Shown here piece after piece: positions 37,392-50,458 of a stretch of DNA of 64,000 bases; position 1 is the stretch's first letter, and the number at the start of each line of letters is the position of its first letter. The notes beneath the pieces are model-generated. The model was not told the DNA's origin and made no database searches. It saw only the letters and a program-made list of their open reading frames with translations. The position numbers and the translations under genes were made by a program. The stretch is taken from contig NZ_JAEUXJ010000007.1 in assembly GCF_016775475.1 (NCBI RefSeq), positions 186,001-250,000 on the forward strand, given 5' to 3'. Origin of the DNA: Belnapia mucosa (GTDB taxonomy: Bacteria; Pseudomonadota; Alphaproteobacteria; Acetobacterales; Acetobacteraceae).

Positions 37392-38779
37392 CGGTACTGC
37401 TCGGCCTTGAAGGGGCCCTGCTCCGGCACGCCGATATAGGCGGCCTGCTGCGCGCTGAGCTTGGTCAGCTTGGCGCCGACCTTCTCCAGGTGCAGGGCGG
37501 CCACCTTCTCGTCCAGGTGCTTCGGCAGGACGTAGACCTTCTTCTCGTATTTGCCGGGGTTCGACCACAGCTCGATCTGCGCCAGCGTCTGGTTGGTGAA
37601 GCTGGCCGACATCACGAAGCTCGGATGGCCCGTGGCATTGCCGAGATTCACCAGCCGCCCCTCGGAGAGCAGGATGATGCGCTTGCCATCCGGGAACTCG
37701 ATCTCATCGACCTGCGGCTTCACATTCTGCCACTTCAGGTTCTTCAGCGCCGCGACCTGGATTTCGCTGTCGAAGTGGCCGATGTTGCAGACGATGGCGC
37801 GGTGCTTCATCGCCCGCATGTGGTCGATGGTGATGACGTCCACATTGCCCGTGGCGGTGACGAAGATGTCGGCGCGCGGCGCGGCATCCTCCATCGTCAC
37901 TACCTCGTAGCCCTCCATCGCCGCCTGCAGGGCGCAGATCGGATCGGCCTCGGAGACCATGACGCGGCAGCCGGCATTGCGCAGCGAGGCGGCCGAGCCC
38001 TTGCCCACATCGCCGAAGCCCGCGACCATCGCCACCTTGCCGGACATCATCACGTCCGTGCCGCGGCGGATGCCGTCGACCAGGCTCTCGCGGCAGCCAT
38101 AGAGGTTGTCGAATTTCGACTTGGTGACGCTATCGTTCACATTGATGGCAGGGAAGAGCAGCTTGCCCTCCTTCGCCATGATGTAGAGGCGATGCACGCC
38201 CGTGGTCGTCTCCTCGGAGACGCCCTTGATGCTGGCGGCGAGCTTGGCGAACCAGCCCGGCTTGGTTTTCAGGAGGTTCTGGATGAGGGCGAAGAAGACC
38301 TCCTCCTCCTCATTGGTCGGCTTGTCGAGGAAGCCGGTGTCGCCCCGCTCCGCCCGCAGGCCGTAATGCACCAGCAGCGTCATGTCGCCGCCGTCGTCGA
38401 GCAGCATGTTCGGCTCGCCGCCATCCGCCCATTCGAGCGTCTTCTGCACATAGGACCAGTATTCCGGCAGGGTCTCGCCCTTCACCGCAAAGACCGGCGT
38501 GCCGGCGGCGGCGATGGCGGCCGCGGCATGGTCCTGGGTCGAGAAGATGTTGCAGGAGGACCAGCGGACATCGGCGCCGAGGGCCTTCAGCGTCTCGATC
38601 AGCACGGCGGTCTGAATGGTCATGTGCAGGCAGCCGGCGACGCGGGCGCCCTTCAGCGGCTGGGCGGCGCCGTATTCGCGCCGGACCGCCATCAGGCCGG
38701 GCATCTCGTCCTCGGCCATGGCGATCTCCTTCCGACCCCAATCGGCCAGGGAGAGATCCTTCACGATATAATCGGCCAT
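37385..38779 (-). CDS. ahcY: S-adenosylhomocysteinase
   Basis: This 464-residue cytosolic, NAD-containing enzyme splits S-adenosylhomocysteine into adenosine and homocysteine, closing the methyl cycle. The Rossmann motif '[18 protein letters not shown]' binds NAD. The N-terminal '[15 protein letters not shown]' and the C-terminal 'YRY' end are characteristic. Length matches the bacterial form with the 40-residue insertion. The start is set at ATG 38779, where conserved sequence begins; the frame is open another 124 codons without homology. A 16-bp palindrome lies about 78 nt upstream and may control it. Confidence 0.95.
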   Translation of the reverse strand: MADYIVKDLSLADWGRKEIAMAEDEMPGLMAVRREYGAAQPLKGARVAGCLHMTIQTAVLIETLKALGADVRWSSCNIFSTQDHAAAAIAAAGTPVFAVKGETLPEYWSYVQKTLEWADGGEPNMLLDDGGDMTLLVHYGLRAERGDTGFLDKPTNEEEEVFFALIQNLLKTKPGWFAKLAASIKGVSEETTTGVHRLYIMAKEGKLLFPAINVNDSVTKSKFDNLYGCRESLVDGIRRGTDVMMSGKVAMVAGFGDVGKGSAASLRNAGCRVMVSEADPICALQAAMEGYEVVTMEDAAPRADIFVTATGNVDVITIDHMRAMKHRAIVCNIGHFDSEIQVAALKNLKWQNVKPQVDEIEFPDGKRIILLSEGRLVNLGNATGHPSFVMSASFTNQTLAQIELWSNPGKYEKKVYVLPKHLDEKVAALHLEKVGAKLTKLSAQQAAYIGVPEQGPFKAEQYRY

Positions 38780-38856
38780 GCGTCGCAATCCTCGGTTCGC
38801 GGTTCGGCGCGGCCTAGCACGGGGCCGGTTCCCTGGCCAGAGGGTTCCGGCGAGAC

Positions 38857-38872
38857 ATAAGGATATCTTTAT
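38857..38872. promoter_or_regulatory. A+T-rich operator-like palindrome upstream of ahcY
   Basis: ATAAGGATATCTTTAT is a 16-bp inverted repeat with one mismatched pair, the only A+T island in the gap between divergent ahcY and the DUF2171 gene. Its form is like sites of ArsR-family regulators of the methionine/SAH cycle, but no such regulator gene is present here and the link is inferred. Confidence 0.5.
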
Positions 38873-38965
38873 ATCTGATGTCGGAACGGAGCGGCTGCTG
38901 CATCCTTTCCGGGGCTGGGCCGTTTCCCCGCAACGGCCGCGTGCCGCGGCCCGGAGGAGAGCGCC

Positions 38966-39214
38966 ATGATCGACATGAGCAAGATCGCCGAGCACATGGA
39001 GGTCGTCGGCTCCGACGGCCAGCATGTCGGCACCATCGATTCGGTGGACACCACCCGGCTGAAGCTGACCAAGCAGGATCCCGCCTCGGGCGGCCAGCAC
39101 CGCTACATCTCCTTCGGCGCCGTGGCCCGGATCGAGGACCAGAAGGTCCATCTCTCGATCCCCGCCAGCGAAGCGCGGAGCATGACCGAAACCCGCGGCT
39201 CCGACCCCGTCTAG
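38966..39214 (+). CDS. DUF2171 domain protein
   Basis: A small 82-residue soluble protein. It begins '[19 protein letters not shown]' and continues '[18 protein letters not shown]', the pattern of DUF2171, a PRC-barrel-like beta fold. The biochemical role is unknown. A strong ribosome-binding site (GGAGGAGAG) precedes the ATG. It is divergent from ahcY and may share its control region. Confidence 0.82.
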   Translation: MIDMSKIAEHMEVVGSDGQHVGTIDSVDTTRLKLTKQDPASGGQHRYISFGAVARIEDQKVHLSIPASEARSMTETRGSDPV

Positions 39215-39261
39215 CCCCTCGGTTGCCGGCAGCGGCGGGGCGGGCTATCCCCGCCGCCGCG

Positions 39262-40422
39262 ATGCCCGCCGACCTCACCCCCCGCCCCAGCCAAGGACCG
39301 CTTCCGGCCTACCGCGCCCGCATCGCGGCCGGGCTGCTTCAGCCGGACGAGGCCCAGGCCCTGGCCGCCGAGACGCTGCAGGAGCTGTGGCACCGGCTGC
39401 GCGGCTATGACCCGCATCCGGAGGCGCCGCCGGAATCCGGCTTCTTCGCCCGCTTCATGCGGCGCAAGCCGGTGCCCGAGGCGCCGGAGGGCACGCCGCA
39501 GGGCCTCTACCTCGTCGGCGAGGTCGGGCGGGGCAAGTCCATGCTGATGGACCTGTTCTTCGAATGCGCCGATGTCATCCGCAAGCGGCGCATCCACTTC
39601 CATCAGTTCATGCAGGATTGCCACCAGACGATCCATGCCTGGAAGCGGCGCAATCCCGGCGAGGCGGACCCGATCCCGCCGCTGGCCAACAGCATCAGCG
39701 CCGATGCCGCCCTGCTCTGCTTCGACGAGTTCCAGGTGCATGACATCGCCGATGCGATGATCCTCGGCCGGCTGTTCGAGGCGCTGTTCGCCCGCGGCGT
39801 GGTGGTGGTGGCGACCAGCAACACCGCGCCCGACGACCTGTTCAAGGGCAAGCCCGGCCGCGATGCCTTCCTGCCCTTCATCGGGCTGATCAAGAAGCGG
39901 CTGAACGTCCTCTTCCTCGATGCCCGCCGGGACTACCGGCGGGAGAGGATCCGCGGCCTGCCGACCTGGCACAGCCCGCTCGGTGGCCAGGCGGAGCGGG
40001 CGCTGGACACCGCCTTCCAGGAGCTGACCGGGGAGGCGCGGGGCGGGCCGGCGCGGCTGAACGTGCTCGGCCGCAGCGTCGAGCTGCCGGAGGCGGCGCG
40101 CGGGGTAGCCCGGGCGGATTTCGACACGCTCTGCGGCCGGCCGCTGGGCCCGGCTGACTACCTGGCCGTTGCCACCCATTTCCACACCCTGGTGCTGGAC
40201 GGCATTCCCCGGCTGGGGCCGGAGAATTTCGACCGGGCGCGGCGCTTCATCACCCTGGTCGATGCGCTCTACGAGCATCGCTGCAAGCTGGTGGCCTCGG
40301 CCGCGGCGCCGCCGGACCTGCTCTACGAACAGGGCGAGAACGCCGCGATGTTCGAGCGCACCGCGAGCCGGCTGATGGAAATGCAGAGCCAGGACTATCT
40401 GGGCTTGCCCCATCTGACGTAA
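39262..40422 (+). CDS. zapE: cell division ATPase ZapE (AFG1-like)
   Basis: This 386-residue P-loop ATPase corresponds to ZapE/AFG1, linked to Z-ring constriction in E. coli and to mitochondrial protein quality control in eukaryotes. Walker A is 'GEVGRGKSML' with K92. Walker B is 'LLCFDEFQVHD', followed by the sensor 'VVVATSNTAPDDLF'. The start at ATG 39262 is where family sequence begins ('RIAAGLLQPDEAQ'). In many alphaproteobacteria it lies directly upstream of mdh, as it nearly does here. Confidence 0.92.
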   Translation: MPADLTPRPSQGPLPAYRARIAAGLLQPDEAQALAAETLQELWHRLRGYDPHPEAPPESGFFARFMRRKPVPEAPEGTPQGLYLVGEVGRGKSMLMDLFFECADVIRKRRIHFHQFMQDCHQTIHAWKRRNPGEADPIPPLANSISADAALLCFDEFQVHDIADAMILGRLFEALFARGVVVVATSNTAPDDLFKGKPGRDAFLPFIGLIKKRLNVLFLDARRDYRRERIRGLPTWHSPLGGQAERALDTAFQELTGEARGGPARLNVLGRSVELPEAARGVARADFDTLCGRPLGPADYLAVATHFHTLVLDGIPRLGPENFDRARRFITLVDALYEHRCKLVASAAAPPDLLYEQGENAAMFERTASRLMEMQSQDYLGLPHLT

Positions 40423-40461
40423 TGTTGCGTGATATTGTTCACGGAACGGAGAGAATTCTGC

Positions 40462-40848
40462 ATGCGCCGATGGTCCCTTGCCTGGCTGGCCCTCGCCCTG
40501 GCCTGCTCCCTGCCGATGGGGGCGGAGGCGGCGCAGCGCGGCAGCAAGCGGCCCGGGGCCCACGCGGCGGCCCCGGCGCGGGCCGCCCTGGCGAGCCCGG
40601 TGGCGAAGCCGGCCCGGCAGGTGACGCTGCGCCGTCCCGGGCTGATCCGCGTCGGATTCGCCCCCCCGCGGGGCCGCGGGACCGGGTTTGTCCTGCCGCG
40701 TGAGCGTCACGCCCCCGCCCCGGCGCGGATGAGCTGGACCCAGGGCCTGCCGCCGGCGGCAGGCATCCAGGCGAACGAATGCCCGGACGGGACCATGGCG
40801 ACCCTCGCCCGGGGCCATGATGACATCGTCCGCTGCATGCCGATCTAG
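40462..40848 (+). CDS. small exported basic protein, unknown
   Basis: A 128-residue protein with a clear signal peptide ending near 'GAEA' (residue 23). The mature part is very basic and Pro/Ala/Arg-rich, with a possibly folded C-terminal tail containing two cysteines ('NECPDGTMATLARGHDDIVRC'). No family is recognised. ATG 40462 is chosen because GGAGAG lies 8 nt upstream and the signal peptide starts there. A CGTGA-N6-TCACG inverted repeat at 40428-40443 lies just upstream. Two strong hairpins follow its stop. Confidence 0.6.
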   Translation: MRRWSLAWLALALACSLPMGAEAAQRGSKRPGAHAAAPARAALASPVAKPARQVTLRRPGLIRVGFAPPRGRGTGFVLPRERHAPAPARMSWTQGLPPAAGIQANECPDGTMATLARGHDDIVRCMPI

Positions 40849-40855
40849 GGTTGCT

Positions 40856-40882
40856 CTGGAATGCGCCATAGGCGCAGTCCAG
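40856..40882 (+). terminator. stem-loop directly after the small exported protein gene
   Basis: CTGGA-A-TGCGCC (40856-40867) pairs with GGCGCA-G-TCCAG (40871-40882) around an ATA loop: eleven pairs with one A/G mismatch, starting 8 nt after the stop. No T-run follows, but a larger hairpin with a T-run comes next. Confidence 0.5.
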
Positions 40883-40887
40883 AAGGC

Positions 40888-40976
40888 GGTACCGGCCCGC
40901 ACCCCCGCCCGGTCACCCATCAGCATACTGTCGTGGGTGGCCGGGTGGGGGTGGGGGCCGGTGCCGGGGCTTTTTT
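40888..40976 (+). terminator. very long hairpin followed by a T6 run, upstream of mdh
   Basis: Two 32-nt arms, 40888-40919 and 40934-40965, pair with 28 Watson-Crick pairs, three G-U pairs and one mismatch over a 14-nt loop. GGGGC and six T residues (40971-40976) follow. It should end transcription from zapE and the small gene, or act as an attenuator in the mdh leader if the mdh promoter lies upstream of it. Confidence 0.65.
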
Positions 40977-41032
40977 CCGGTGGGCCCCGGGCCCGCCGGG
41001 GCCGCCTTGCCGGTCCGGGCGGGCAGGAGTAG

Positions 41033-42064
<1,032 letters not shown>

Positions 42065-42104
42065 GAGCCGGTCTGGCGTCCATTCGCTTGCAGGGGATGA
42101 CCGT

Positions 42105-43325
42105 ATGAACATCCATGAATACCAGGCGAAGGAGCTGCTGCGGCGCTACGGCGTCGCGGTGCTCCAGGGCCATGTGGCCTGGACGCCGGAAGAAGCGGCC
42201 GAGGCGGCGAAGAAGCTGCCCGGCCCCGTCTATGTGGTGAAGTCGCAGATCCATGCCGGCGGCCGCGGCGCCGGGCGCTTCAAGGAAGACCCGAACGGCA
42301 AGGGCGGCGTCCGCGTCGTCAAGTCGGTCGAGGACGTCAAGGCCGCGGCCGAGGCGATGATCGGCAAGACGCTGGTCACCAAGCAGACCGGTGAGGCGGG
42401 CAAGGTCGTTTCCCGCGTCTATGTCGAGGATGGCTGCGACATCAAGCGCGAGCTCTATCTCGGCCTGCTGGTCGATCGCGCCACCTCCCGCCTCACCGTC
42501 ATGGCCTCGACCGAGGGCGGGATGGAGATCGAGGAGGTCGCCGAGCACCACCCGGAGAAGATCCTGAAGGCGGCGATCGACCCGGCCTCGGGCATCTCCG
42601 GCTTCCATTGCCGCAAGCTCGCCTTCGGCCTCGGCCTGACCGGCAAGCAGGTGGCGAGCTTCACGAAATTCGTCACATCGCTCTATGGCGCCGTGCAGGA
42701 GCTGGACTGCGCCATCGTCGAGATCAACCCGCTGGTCGTCACCGGCGCGGGCGAGATCGTGGCGCTCGATGCCAAGGTCTCCTTCGACGACAACGCGCTG
42801 TTCCGCCACAAGGACCTCGAGGCGCTCCGTGACGACACGGAGATGGACCCGAAGGAGCTGGACGCGGTCAAGAACGACCTGAACTATGTCGCGCTCGACG
42901 GCGAGATCGGCTGCATGGTGAACGGCGCCGGCCTCGCCATGGCGACGATGGACATCATCAAGCTCTACGGCTCCTCGCCGGCGAACTTCCTCGATGTCGG
43001 CGGCACGGCGAATGCGGCGCGGGTGACGGAAGCCTTCCGGATCATCACCTCGGACAGCAACGTCAAGGCGATCCTGGTGAACATCTTCGGCGGCATCGCC
43101 AAGTGCGACATGATCGCCAATGGCATCGTCGAGGCCTCGAAGAACCTCTCGCTCTCGGTGCCGCTGGTCGTACGGCTGGAGGGCACCAATGTCGAGCTGG
43201 GCAAGAAGATCCTGGCCGAGAGTGGCCTCGCCATCATCCCCGCCGAGAATCTGGCGGACGCGGCGCAGAAGGTTGTCGCCGCTGTCAATGAGTCGCGCGC
43301 CTCTGGCGCGACCAAGGGAGCCTGA
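42105..43325 (+). CDS. sucC: succinyl-CoA synthetase beta subunit (ADP-forming)
   Basis: This 406-residue ATP-grasp subunit makes ATP from succinyl-CoA with SucD. '[17 protein letters not shown]' is the standard N-terminus, '[16 protein letters not shown]' lies in the nucleotide-binding region, and '[16 protein letters not shown]' contacts the alpha subunit. The C-terminus is slightly longer than usual, with an alanine/serine tail. ATG 42105 is preferred to the upstream in-frame start because of the conserved N-terminus and an AGGGGAT site before it. It is 3 nt from sucD. Confidence 0.95.
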   Translation: MNIHEYQAKELLRRYGVAVLQGHVAWTPEEAAEAAKKLPGPVYVVKSQIHAGGRGAGRFKEDPNGKGGVRVVKSVEDVKAAAEAMIGKTLVTKQTGEAGKVVSRVYVEDGCDIKRELYLGLLVDRATSRLTVMASTEGGMEIEEVAEHHPEKILKAAIDPASGISGFHCRKLAFGLGLTGKQVASFTKFVTSLYGAVQELDCAIVEINPLVVTGAGEIVALDAKVSFDDNALFRHKDLEALRDDTEMDPKELDAVKNDLNYVALDGEIGCMVNGAGLAMATMDIIKLYGSSPANFLDVGGTANAARVTEAFRIITSDSNVKAILVNIFGGIAKCDMIANGIVEASKNLSLSVPLVVRLEGTNVELGKKILAESGLAIIPAENLADAAQKVVAAVNESRASGATKGA

Positions 43326-43328
43326 GCC

Positions 43329-44219
43329 ATGGCGATCCTGATCGACGAGAACACCAAGGTCATGACCCAGGGCTTCACCGGAGCCCAGGGCACCTTCCAT
43401 GCCGAGCAAGGCATCGCCTATGGCTCGAAGTATGTGGGGGGCGTGACGCCGGGCAAGGGCGGCAGCACCCATATCGGCCTGCCCGTCTTCGACACGGTGG
43501 CGGATTGCGTCGCCGTCACGGGGGCCAATGCCAGCGTCATCTACGTGCCGCCGCCCTTCGCGGCGGATGCGATCCTGGAAGCGATCGATGCGGAGCTGCC
43601 GCTGATCATCTGCATCACCGAGGGCATCCCCGTCCTCGACATGGTGCGGGTGAAGCGGGCGCTCGGGGGGTCGAAGTCACGGCTGATCGGGCCGAACTGC
43701 CCGGGTGTCATCACCCCAGATGCCTGCAAGATCGGCATCATGCCGGGGCATATCCACCGGCGCGGCTCGGTCGGCATCGTCTCCCGCTCGGGGACGCTGA
43801 CCTATGAGGCGGTAGCGCAGACCTCCGCCGCCGGGCTCGGCCAGTCCACCTGCGTCGGCATCGGCGGCGACCCGGTCAAGGGCACCGATTTCGTCGAGGT
43901 GCTGGAGATGTTCCTGGCCGACCCCGAGACCAAGTCGATCGTCATGATCGGCGAGATCGGCGGCCAGTCGGAGATCGAGGCAGCGGAGTTCCTGGCGCGG
44001 GAGAACAAGGCCAAGGGGGCGGGTCATAAGCCCGTCGTCGGCTTCATCGCCGGCGCCACCGCCCCGCCCGGCCGCCGCATGGGCCATGCCGGCGCCGTGA
44101 TCTCGGGCGGCAAGGACACCGCCGCGGCCAAGATCGAGGCGATGCGCGCGGCCGGGATCCATGTCGCGGACAGCCCGGCGGCGCTCGGTTCCACCATGGT
44201 GAAAGCCCTGAAGGGCTGA
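43329..44219 (+). CDS. sucD: succinyl-CoA synthetase alpha subunit
   Basis: This 296-residue subunit binds CoA and carries the phosphorylated histidine, H253 in '[14 protein letters not shown]'. The CoA-binding N-terminus shows '[14 protein letters not shown]' and '[12 protein letters not shown]'. '[10 protein letters not shown]' follows. Length is standard. It starts 3 nt after sucC and is separated from sucA by 136 nt holding three stem-loops. Confidence 0.95.
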   Translation: MAILIDENTKVMTQGFTGAQGTFHAEQGIAYGSKYVGGVTPGKGGSTHIGLPVFDTVADCVAVTGANASVIYVPPPFAADAILEAIDAELPLIICITEGIPVLDMVRVKRALGGSKSRLIGPNCPGVITPDACKIGIMPGHIHRRGSVGIVSRSGTLTYEAVAQTSAAGLGQSTCVGIGGDPVKGTDFVEVLEMFLADPETKSIVMIGEIGGQSEIEAAEFLARENKAKGAGHKPVVGFIAGATAPPGRRMGHAGAVISGGKDTAAAKIEAMRAAGIHVADSPAALGSTMVKALKG

Positions 44220-44223
44220 TATC

Positions 44224-44295
44224 GGGGCGGGGGGCCTGCCACAGGCCCGCCCCAAACCCTATGTAGGGCAGGCGCCAGGGCCCCGTCCGGGGCCC
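44224..44295 (+). terminator. three consecutive stem-loops between sucD and sucA
   Basis: First: GGGCCTG (44232-44238) with CAGGCCC (44242-44248), extended by GGGGC/GCCCC (44224-44228/44249-44253) past a 3-nt bulge. Second: CCCTA/TAGGG (44257-44268). Third: GGGCCCC/GGGGCCC (44278-44284/44289-44295). No T-run is present. They may stabilise the mdh-sucCD message or lower transcription into sucAB. Confidence 0.5.
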
Positions 44296-44355
44296 GGCAT
44301 CCATTGCACTTGCCGATTGAGACCGCCGGTCCGGCTGGCCGGCACGGAGAGACAC

Positions 44356-47250
<2,895 letters not shown>

Positions 47251-47287
47251 GCCCCGGCCACTGCGAGACGGAAGGCGAGAGAGAACG

Positions 47288-48547
47288 ATGGCGACGGATA
47301 TCCTGGTACCCACCCTCGGCGAGAGCGTGAGCACCGCCACCGTGGCGCGCTGGCTGAAGAAGGCCGGCGAGACCGTCGCGGTGGACGAGCCGCTGGTGGA
47401 GCTGGAAACCGACAAGGTGACGGTGGAGGTGAATGCCCCCTCCGCCGGCGTCATCGAATCCATCGCCGCCGATGAGGGCGCCGAGGTCGAGCCGGGTGCG
47501 GTGCTCGGCGTGATCGGCGCCGCTGGTGCCGGCGCGGCGAAGCCCGCCGCGGCGCCGAAGCCCGCGGCCCCGGCACCCGCGCCCGCCCCGGCGCCGGCCG
47601 TCGCCGCCCAGCCGAAGGTCGAGGAGCCGCGGGTGCCGCAGGGCCCCGTCGCCGTGCCCGGCACCCCGCATGCGCCGCTGCCCGCCGCCGCCAAACTGAT
47701 GGCCGAGAACAAGGTGAGTGCCGAGCAGATCGGCACCGGCACGGCGAAGGACGGGCGGATCAGCAAGGGCGACGTGCTCGACTTCCTCAGCCGCCCCGCC
47801 GCGGCGCCGGCCGCCGCCCCCGCCGCCAAGGGCGCCCGCGCGCTGGAGGAAGGCGAGGAGCGGGTGAAGATGACCCGGCTGCGCATCACCATCGCGCGCC
47901 GGCTGAAGGAGGCGCAGAGCAATGCCGCCATGCTCACCACCTTCAACGAGGTGGATATGGGCGCGGCCATGGCGCTGCGCGCCGAATACCGCGACACCTT
48001 CGAGAAGCGGCACGGCGTCCGGCTCGGCTTCATGTCCTTCTTCGTGAAGGCCTGCGTCGCGGCGCTGAAGGAATTCCCCGCCGTCAACGCCGAGATCGAG
48101 GGCGACTCGATCATCTACAAGAACTTCGTCCATATGGGCATCGCGGTCGGCGGGCCGAACGGCCTGGTCGTGCCGGTGCTGCGCAATGCCGACCGGATGG
48201 GCTTCGCCGAGATCGAGAAGACCATCGGCAGCTTCGGCAAGCGCGTGCGCGACGGGCAGCTCAAGCTTGAGGAGATGGCGGGCGGCAGCTTCACCATCAC
48301 CAATGGCGGCATCTATGGCAGCCTGATGTCGACGCCGATCCTGAACCCGCCGCAGTCCGGCATCCTTGGCATGCACAAGATCCAGGACCGGCCAATGGTC
48401 GTCGGCGGCAAGATCGAAGTGCGGCCGATGATGTATCTGGCGCTGTCCTACGACCACCGGATCGTGGACGGGAAGGAAGCCGTCAGCTTCCTCGTCCGCG
48501 TGAAGGAAAGCGTCGAGGATCCGCGCCGGCTGATGCTCGATATCTGA
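47288..48547 (+). CDS. sucB: dihydrolipoamide succinyltransferase (E2 of 2-oxoglutarate dehydrogenase)
   Basis: This 419-residue E2 core protein has one lipoyl domain with the lipoylated lysine K43 in '[11 protein letters not shown]' and an Ala/Pro linker. The E3-binding domain is near 128-165, with a second flexible linker, and the catalytic domain ends in '[10 protein letters not shown]' with H390 and D394. It transfers succinyl from lipoate to CoA. The E3 gene lpd, which often follows, is absent from the window. Confidence 0.95.
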   Translation: MATDILVPTLGESVSTATVARWLKKAGETVAVDEPLVELETDKVTVEVNAPSAGVIESIAADEGAEVEPGAVLGVIGAAGAGAAKPAAAPKPAAPAPAPAPAPAVAAQPKVEEPRVPQGPVAVPGTPHAPLPAAAKLMAENKVSAEQIGTGTAKDGRISKGDVLDFLSRPAAAPAAAPAAKGARALEEGEERVKMTRLRITIARRLKEAQSNAAMLTTFNEVDMGAAMALRAEYRDTFEKRHGVRLGFMSFFVKACVAALKEFPAVNAEIEGDSIIYKNFVHMGIAVGGPNGLVVPVLRNADRMGFAEIEKTIGSFGKRVRDGQLKLEEMAGGSFTITNGGIYGSLMSTPILNPPQSGILGMHKIQDRPMVVGGKIEVRPMMYLALSYDHRIVDGKEAVSFLVRVKESVEDPRRLMLDI

Positions 48548-48588
48548 GCATCGACCGCACATTCCTGCTAAACTCCGGACCAAAGGCG

Positions 48589-48612
48589 CCCGTCTCCCAC
48601 CCCGGGGACGGG
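48589..48612 (+). terminator. stem-loop after sucB
   Basis: CCCGTCTCC (48589-48597) pairs with GGGGACGGG (48604-48612), with one G-U pair and a 6-nt loop, 41 nt after the sucB stop. No T-run is present. It probably marks the end of the suc transcript. Confidence 0.4.
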
Positions 48613-48641
48613 CTGCCGCCACCTGCACCGGGAGAGTTCCA

Positions 48642-48923
48642 ATGCGTTCCTTTGAAGGCCAGTTCTCCGACAACCGTCCGCTGAAGCGGACGCGCGAGGA
48701 GAAGGTGCGGCTGCTGGCCGAGCTGAAGGAAACCTACAAGACGCTGAAGCCGCACACCTCGCCGGAGCTGCGTACCTCGATCGCCGGCAAGATCCGCGAG
48801 CTGCAGGCCGAGCTGGCCGCGCCGCCGCCGCCGCCGCGCGAGCGGCGCGTGCCGTCGCATCAGGAAGGCTTCGGCAACGGGCCGCGCGTGCCCCGCCGGC
48901 CGCGGCCGCCGCGGGAGATCTGA
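48642..48923 (+). CDS. small hypothetical protein with helical N-half
   Basis: A 93-residue protein. Residues 15-58 are highly charged and helical ('REEKVRLLAELKETYKTLK'); the rest is Pro/Arg-rich and probably disordered. No family is recognised. GGGAGAG precedes the ATG. Its stop and the next gene's GTG are one base apart, so the two are coupled. Confidence 0.6.
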   Translation: MRSFEGQFSDNRPLKRTREEKVRLLAELKETYKTLKPHTSPELRTSIAGKIRELQAELAAPPPPPRERRVPSHQEGFGNGPRVPRRPRPPREI

Positions 48924-48924
48924 G

Positions 48925-49515
48925 GTGCGGGTCGCAAGCCTTCTGTTAGTTGGCTTTCTTGCGGCTTGCGGAACGACTCAGGCGCCCATGGCCTATGCGC
49001 CGACGGTGCCGGTCAGCGCCGTCTCGGCCCGGCCGCTAGTCGCAGTGGTGCAGCCGGTGACGAACCAGCGGCGCGCTGGCAGCGACGACCCGCGCTGGAT
49101 CGGAACCATCCGCGGCGGCTATGGCAATCCGGTCAAGACGCTGGAGGCCGACCGGCCGGTCGACCAAGTCGTGGCCGGGGCCTTCTCCGAAGCGCTGGCG
49201 GCGCGCGGGTTGCAGGCGGGGACGGGGGACGGGCGCTATGCCCTGGCCATCACGATCTACCAGTTCGATGCCAACCAGTATGTGCGGCGGGAAGCCACGG
49301 CCGATTTCGGCATCCGGGTGACGGAACGCGCCACCGGGCGCGAGGTCTGGTCCGACCGGACCAAGGCCTACAATGTCGATGGCAGCATCCTGTCGCTGAG
49401 CACCGGCGTCTTCGCTTCGGTCGATGACCTGAAGCGCGTGGCGCTCCGCAGCATGAGCGAGGCGATCGACACCTTGCTGGACAAGCCGGGCTTCCGAGCT
49501 GCGATTCGCGGCTGA
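48925..49515 (+). CDS. putative YajG-like lipoprotein
   Basis: This 196-residue protein starts at a GTG and has a lipoprotein signal: hydrophobic residues 4-11, then 'LAAC' with lipidated C15. The mature part ('RPLVAVVQPVTNQR', 'YALAITIYQFDANQYVRREATADFGIRVTERATGREVWSD') resembles the YajG class of outer-membrane lipoproteins, whose function is unknown. It is coupled to the 93-residue gene before it. Confidence 0.65.
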   Translation: MRVASLLLVGFLAACGTTQAPMAYAPTVPVSAVSARPLVAVVQPVTNQRRAGSDDPRWIGTIRGGYGNPVKTLEADRPVDQVVAGAFSEALAARGLQAGTGDGRYALAITIYQFDANQYVRREATADFGIRVTERATGREVWSDRTKAYNVDGSILSLSTGVFASVDDLKRVALRSMSEAIDTLLDKPGFRAAIRG

Positions 49516-49587
49516 GGCCCGACGGCGCCCCTACCCCATCCGCCCCGCCCGATGCAGCATGGGCGGAACGCCAGGGGAGGAAGCGCC

Positions 49588-50379
49588 ATGCGCCTCAAGG
49601 ACAAGACCGCCATCATCATCGGCGCCGGGCAAGGCCCTGGCGAGGGCATCGGCAATGGCCGGGCGACCGCCATCCGATTCGCCCAAGAAGGCGCCCGGGT
49701 TCTCTGCGCCGATCGCGACCTCGCCTCCGCCGAGGAAACCGCCCGCCAGGCCGGCAACGGCGCCTCCGCCTTCGAAGCCGATGTGACGCGGGAGGCGATG
49801 CTGGCCGCCGCCATCGCCGAGGCCGTGCGGCGCTTCGGCCGGCTGGACATCCTGCACTACAATGTCGGCGTCTCGCTCGCCGGCGGCGACGCCCCGCCGA
49901 CCGAGATCACCGAGGACGCCTTCGACCGCGTCACCGCCATCAATCTCCGCGGCTTCGTCATGGCGGTGAAGCATGCCCTGCCGGTGATGCGGGCCCAGGG
50001 CTCGGGCGTGATCCTCTCGATCTCCTCGGCCGCGGCGGTCGAGAGCTATCCCAATGTCACCTACAAGGCGACCAAGGCGGCGATGATCGCCGTCACCGAA
50101 CAGGTGGCGAACCAGAATGCCGGCCATGGCATCCGCTGCAACACCATCCTGCCCGGGCTGATGGACACGCCCATGGCGGTCGATACCCGCGTCCGCCATA
50201 CCGGCAAGACCCGGGCCGAGGTGGCGGCCGAGCGCGACGCCAAGGTGCCGCTGCGGCGGCGGATGGGCACTGCCTGGGACGTGGCCAATGCCGCCCTCTT
50301 CCTCGCCAGCGACGAGGCCGGCTTCATCACCGGCGTCGCCCTGCCGGTCGATGGCGGGCGGCTGGTGCAGATCGGGTGA
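49588..50379 (+). CDS. short-chain dehydrogenase/reductase (SDR)
   Basis: A 263-residue classical SDR oxidoreductase. The catalytic tyrosine and lysine are in 'VTYKATKAA' (Y-x3-K) and the serine in 'ILSISSAAAV'. 'INLRGFVMAVKHALPVM' supplies the structural asparagine-helix region. The dinucleotide motif is unusual: 'GAGQGPGEGIGNGRA' is longer than the normal TGxxxGIG. The substrate is unknown. ATG 49588 follows AGGGGAGGAAG. Confidence 0.87.
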   Translation: MRLKDKTAIIIGAGQGPGEGIGNGRATAIRFAQEGARVLCADRDLASAEETARQAGNGASAFEADVTREAMLAAAIAEAVRRFGRLDILHYNVGVSLAGGDAPPTEITEDAFDRVTAINLRGFVMAVKHALPVMRAQGSGVILSISSAAAVESYPNVTYKATKAAMIAVTEQVANQNAGHGIRCNTILPGLMDTPMAVDTRVRHTGKTRAEVAAERDAKVPLRRRMGTAWDVANAALFLASDEAGFITGVALPVDGGRLVQIG

Positions 50380-50402
50380 CCGGCGCATTGCGGGGCGTTG
50401 AG

Positions 50403-50432
50403 TTGCAGTCGACAAGCATTCGCATCTAGATA
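50403..50432 (+). promoter_or_regulatory. candidate feoAB promoter region
   Basis: TTGCAG (50403-50408) and TAGATA (50427-50432) are 18 nt apart, 27 nt before feoA. The spacer is A+T-enriched and could hold an iron-regulator site, but no convincing Fur palindrome was seen. Confidence 0.3.
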
Positions 50433-50458
50433 GGGGGATTCCGGCCCACGGATCCCGC

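Noticed and set aside
38780..38965. SAH or SAM riboswitch before ahcY
   Set aside because: The leader does not show the conserved SAH- or SAM-II/SAM-V aptamer features as far as I can read; the palindrome looks like a DNA operator instead.
50380..50458. Fur box upstream of feoA
   Set aside because: No 7-1-7 or GATAAT-type palindrome could be aligned convincingly; only a weak promoter-like spacing was kept.
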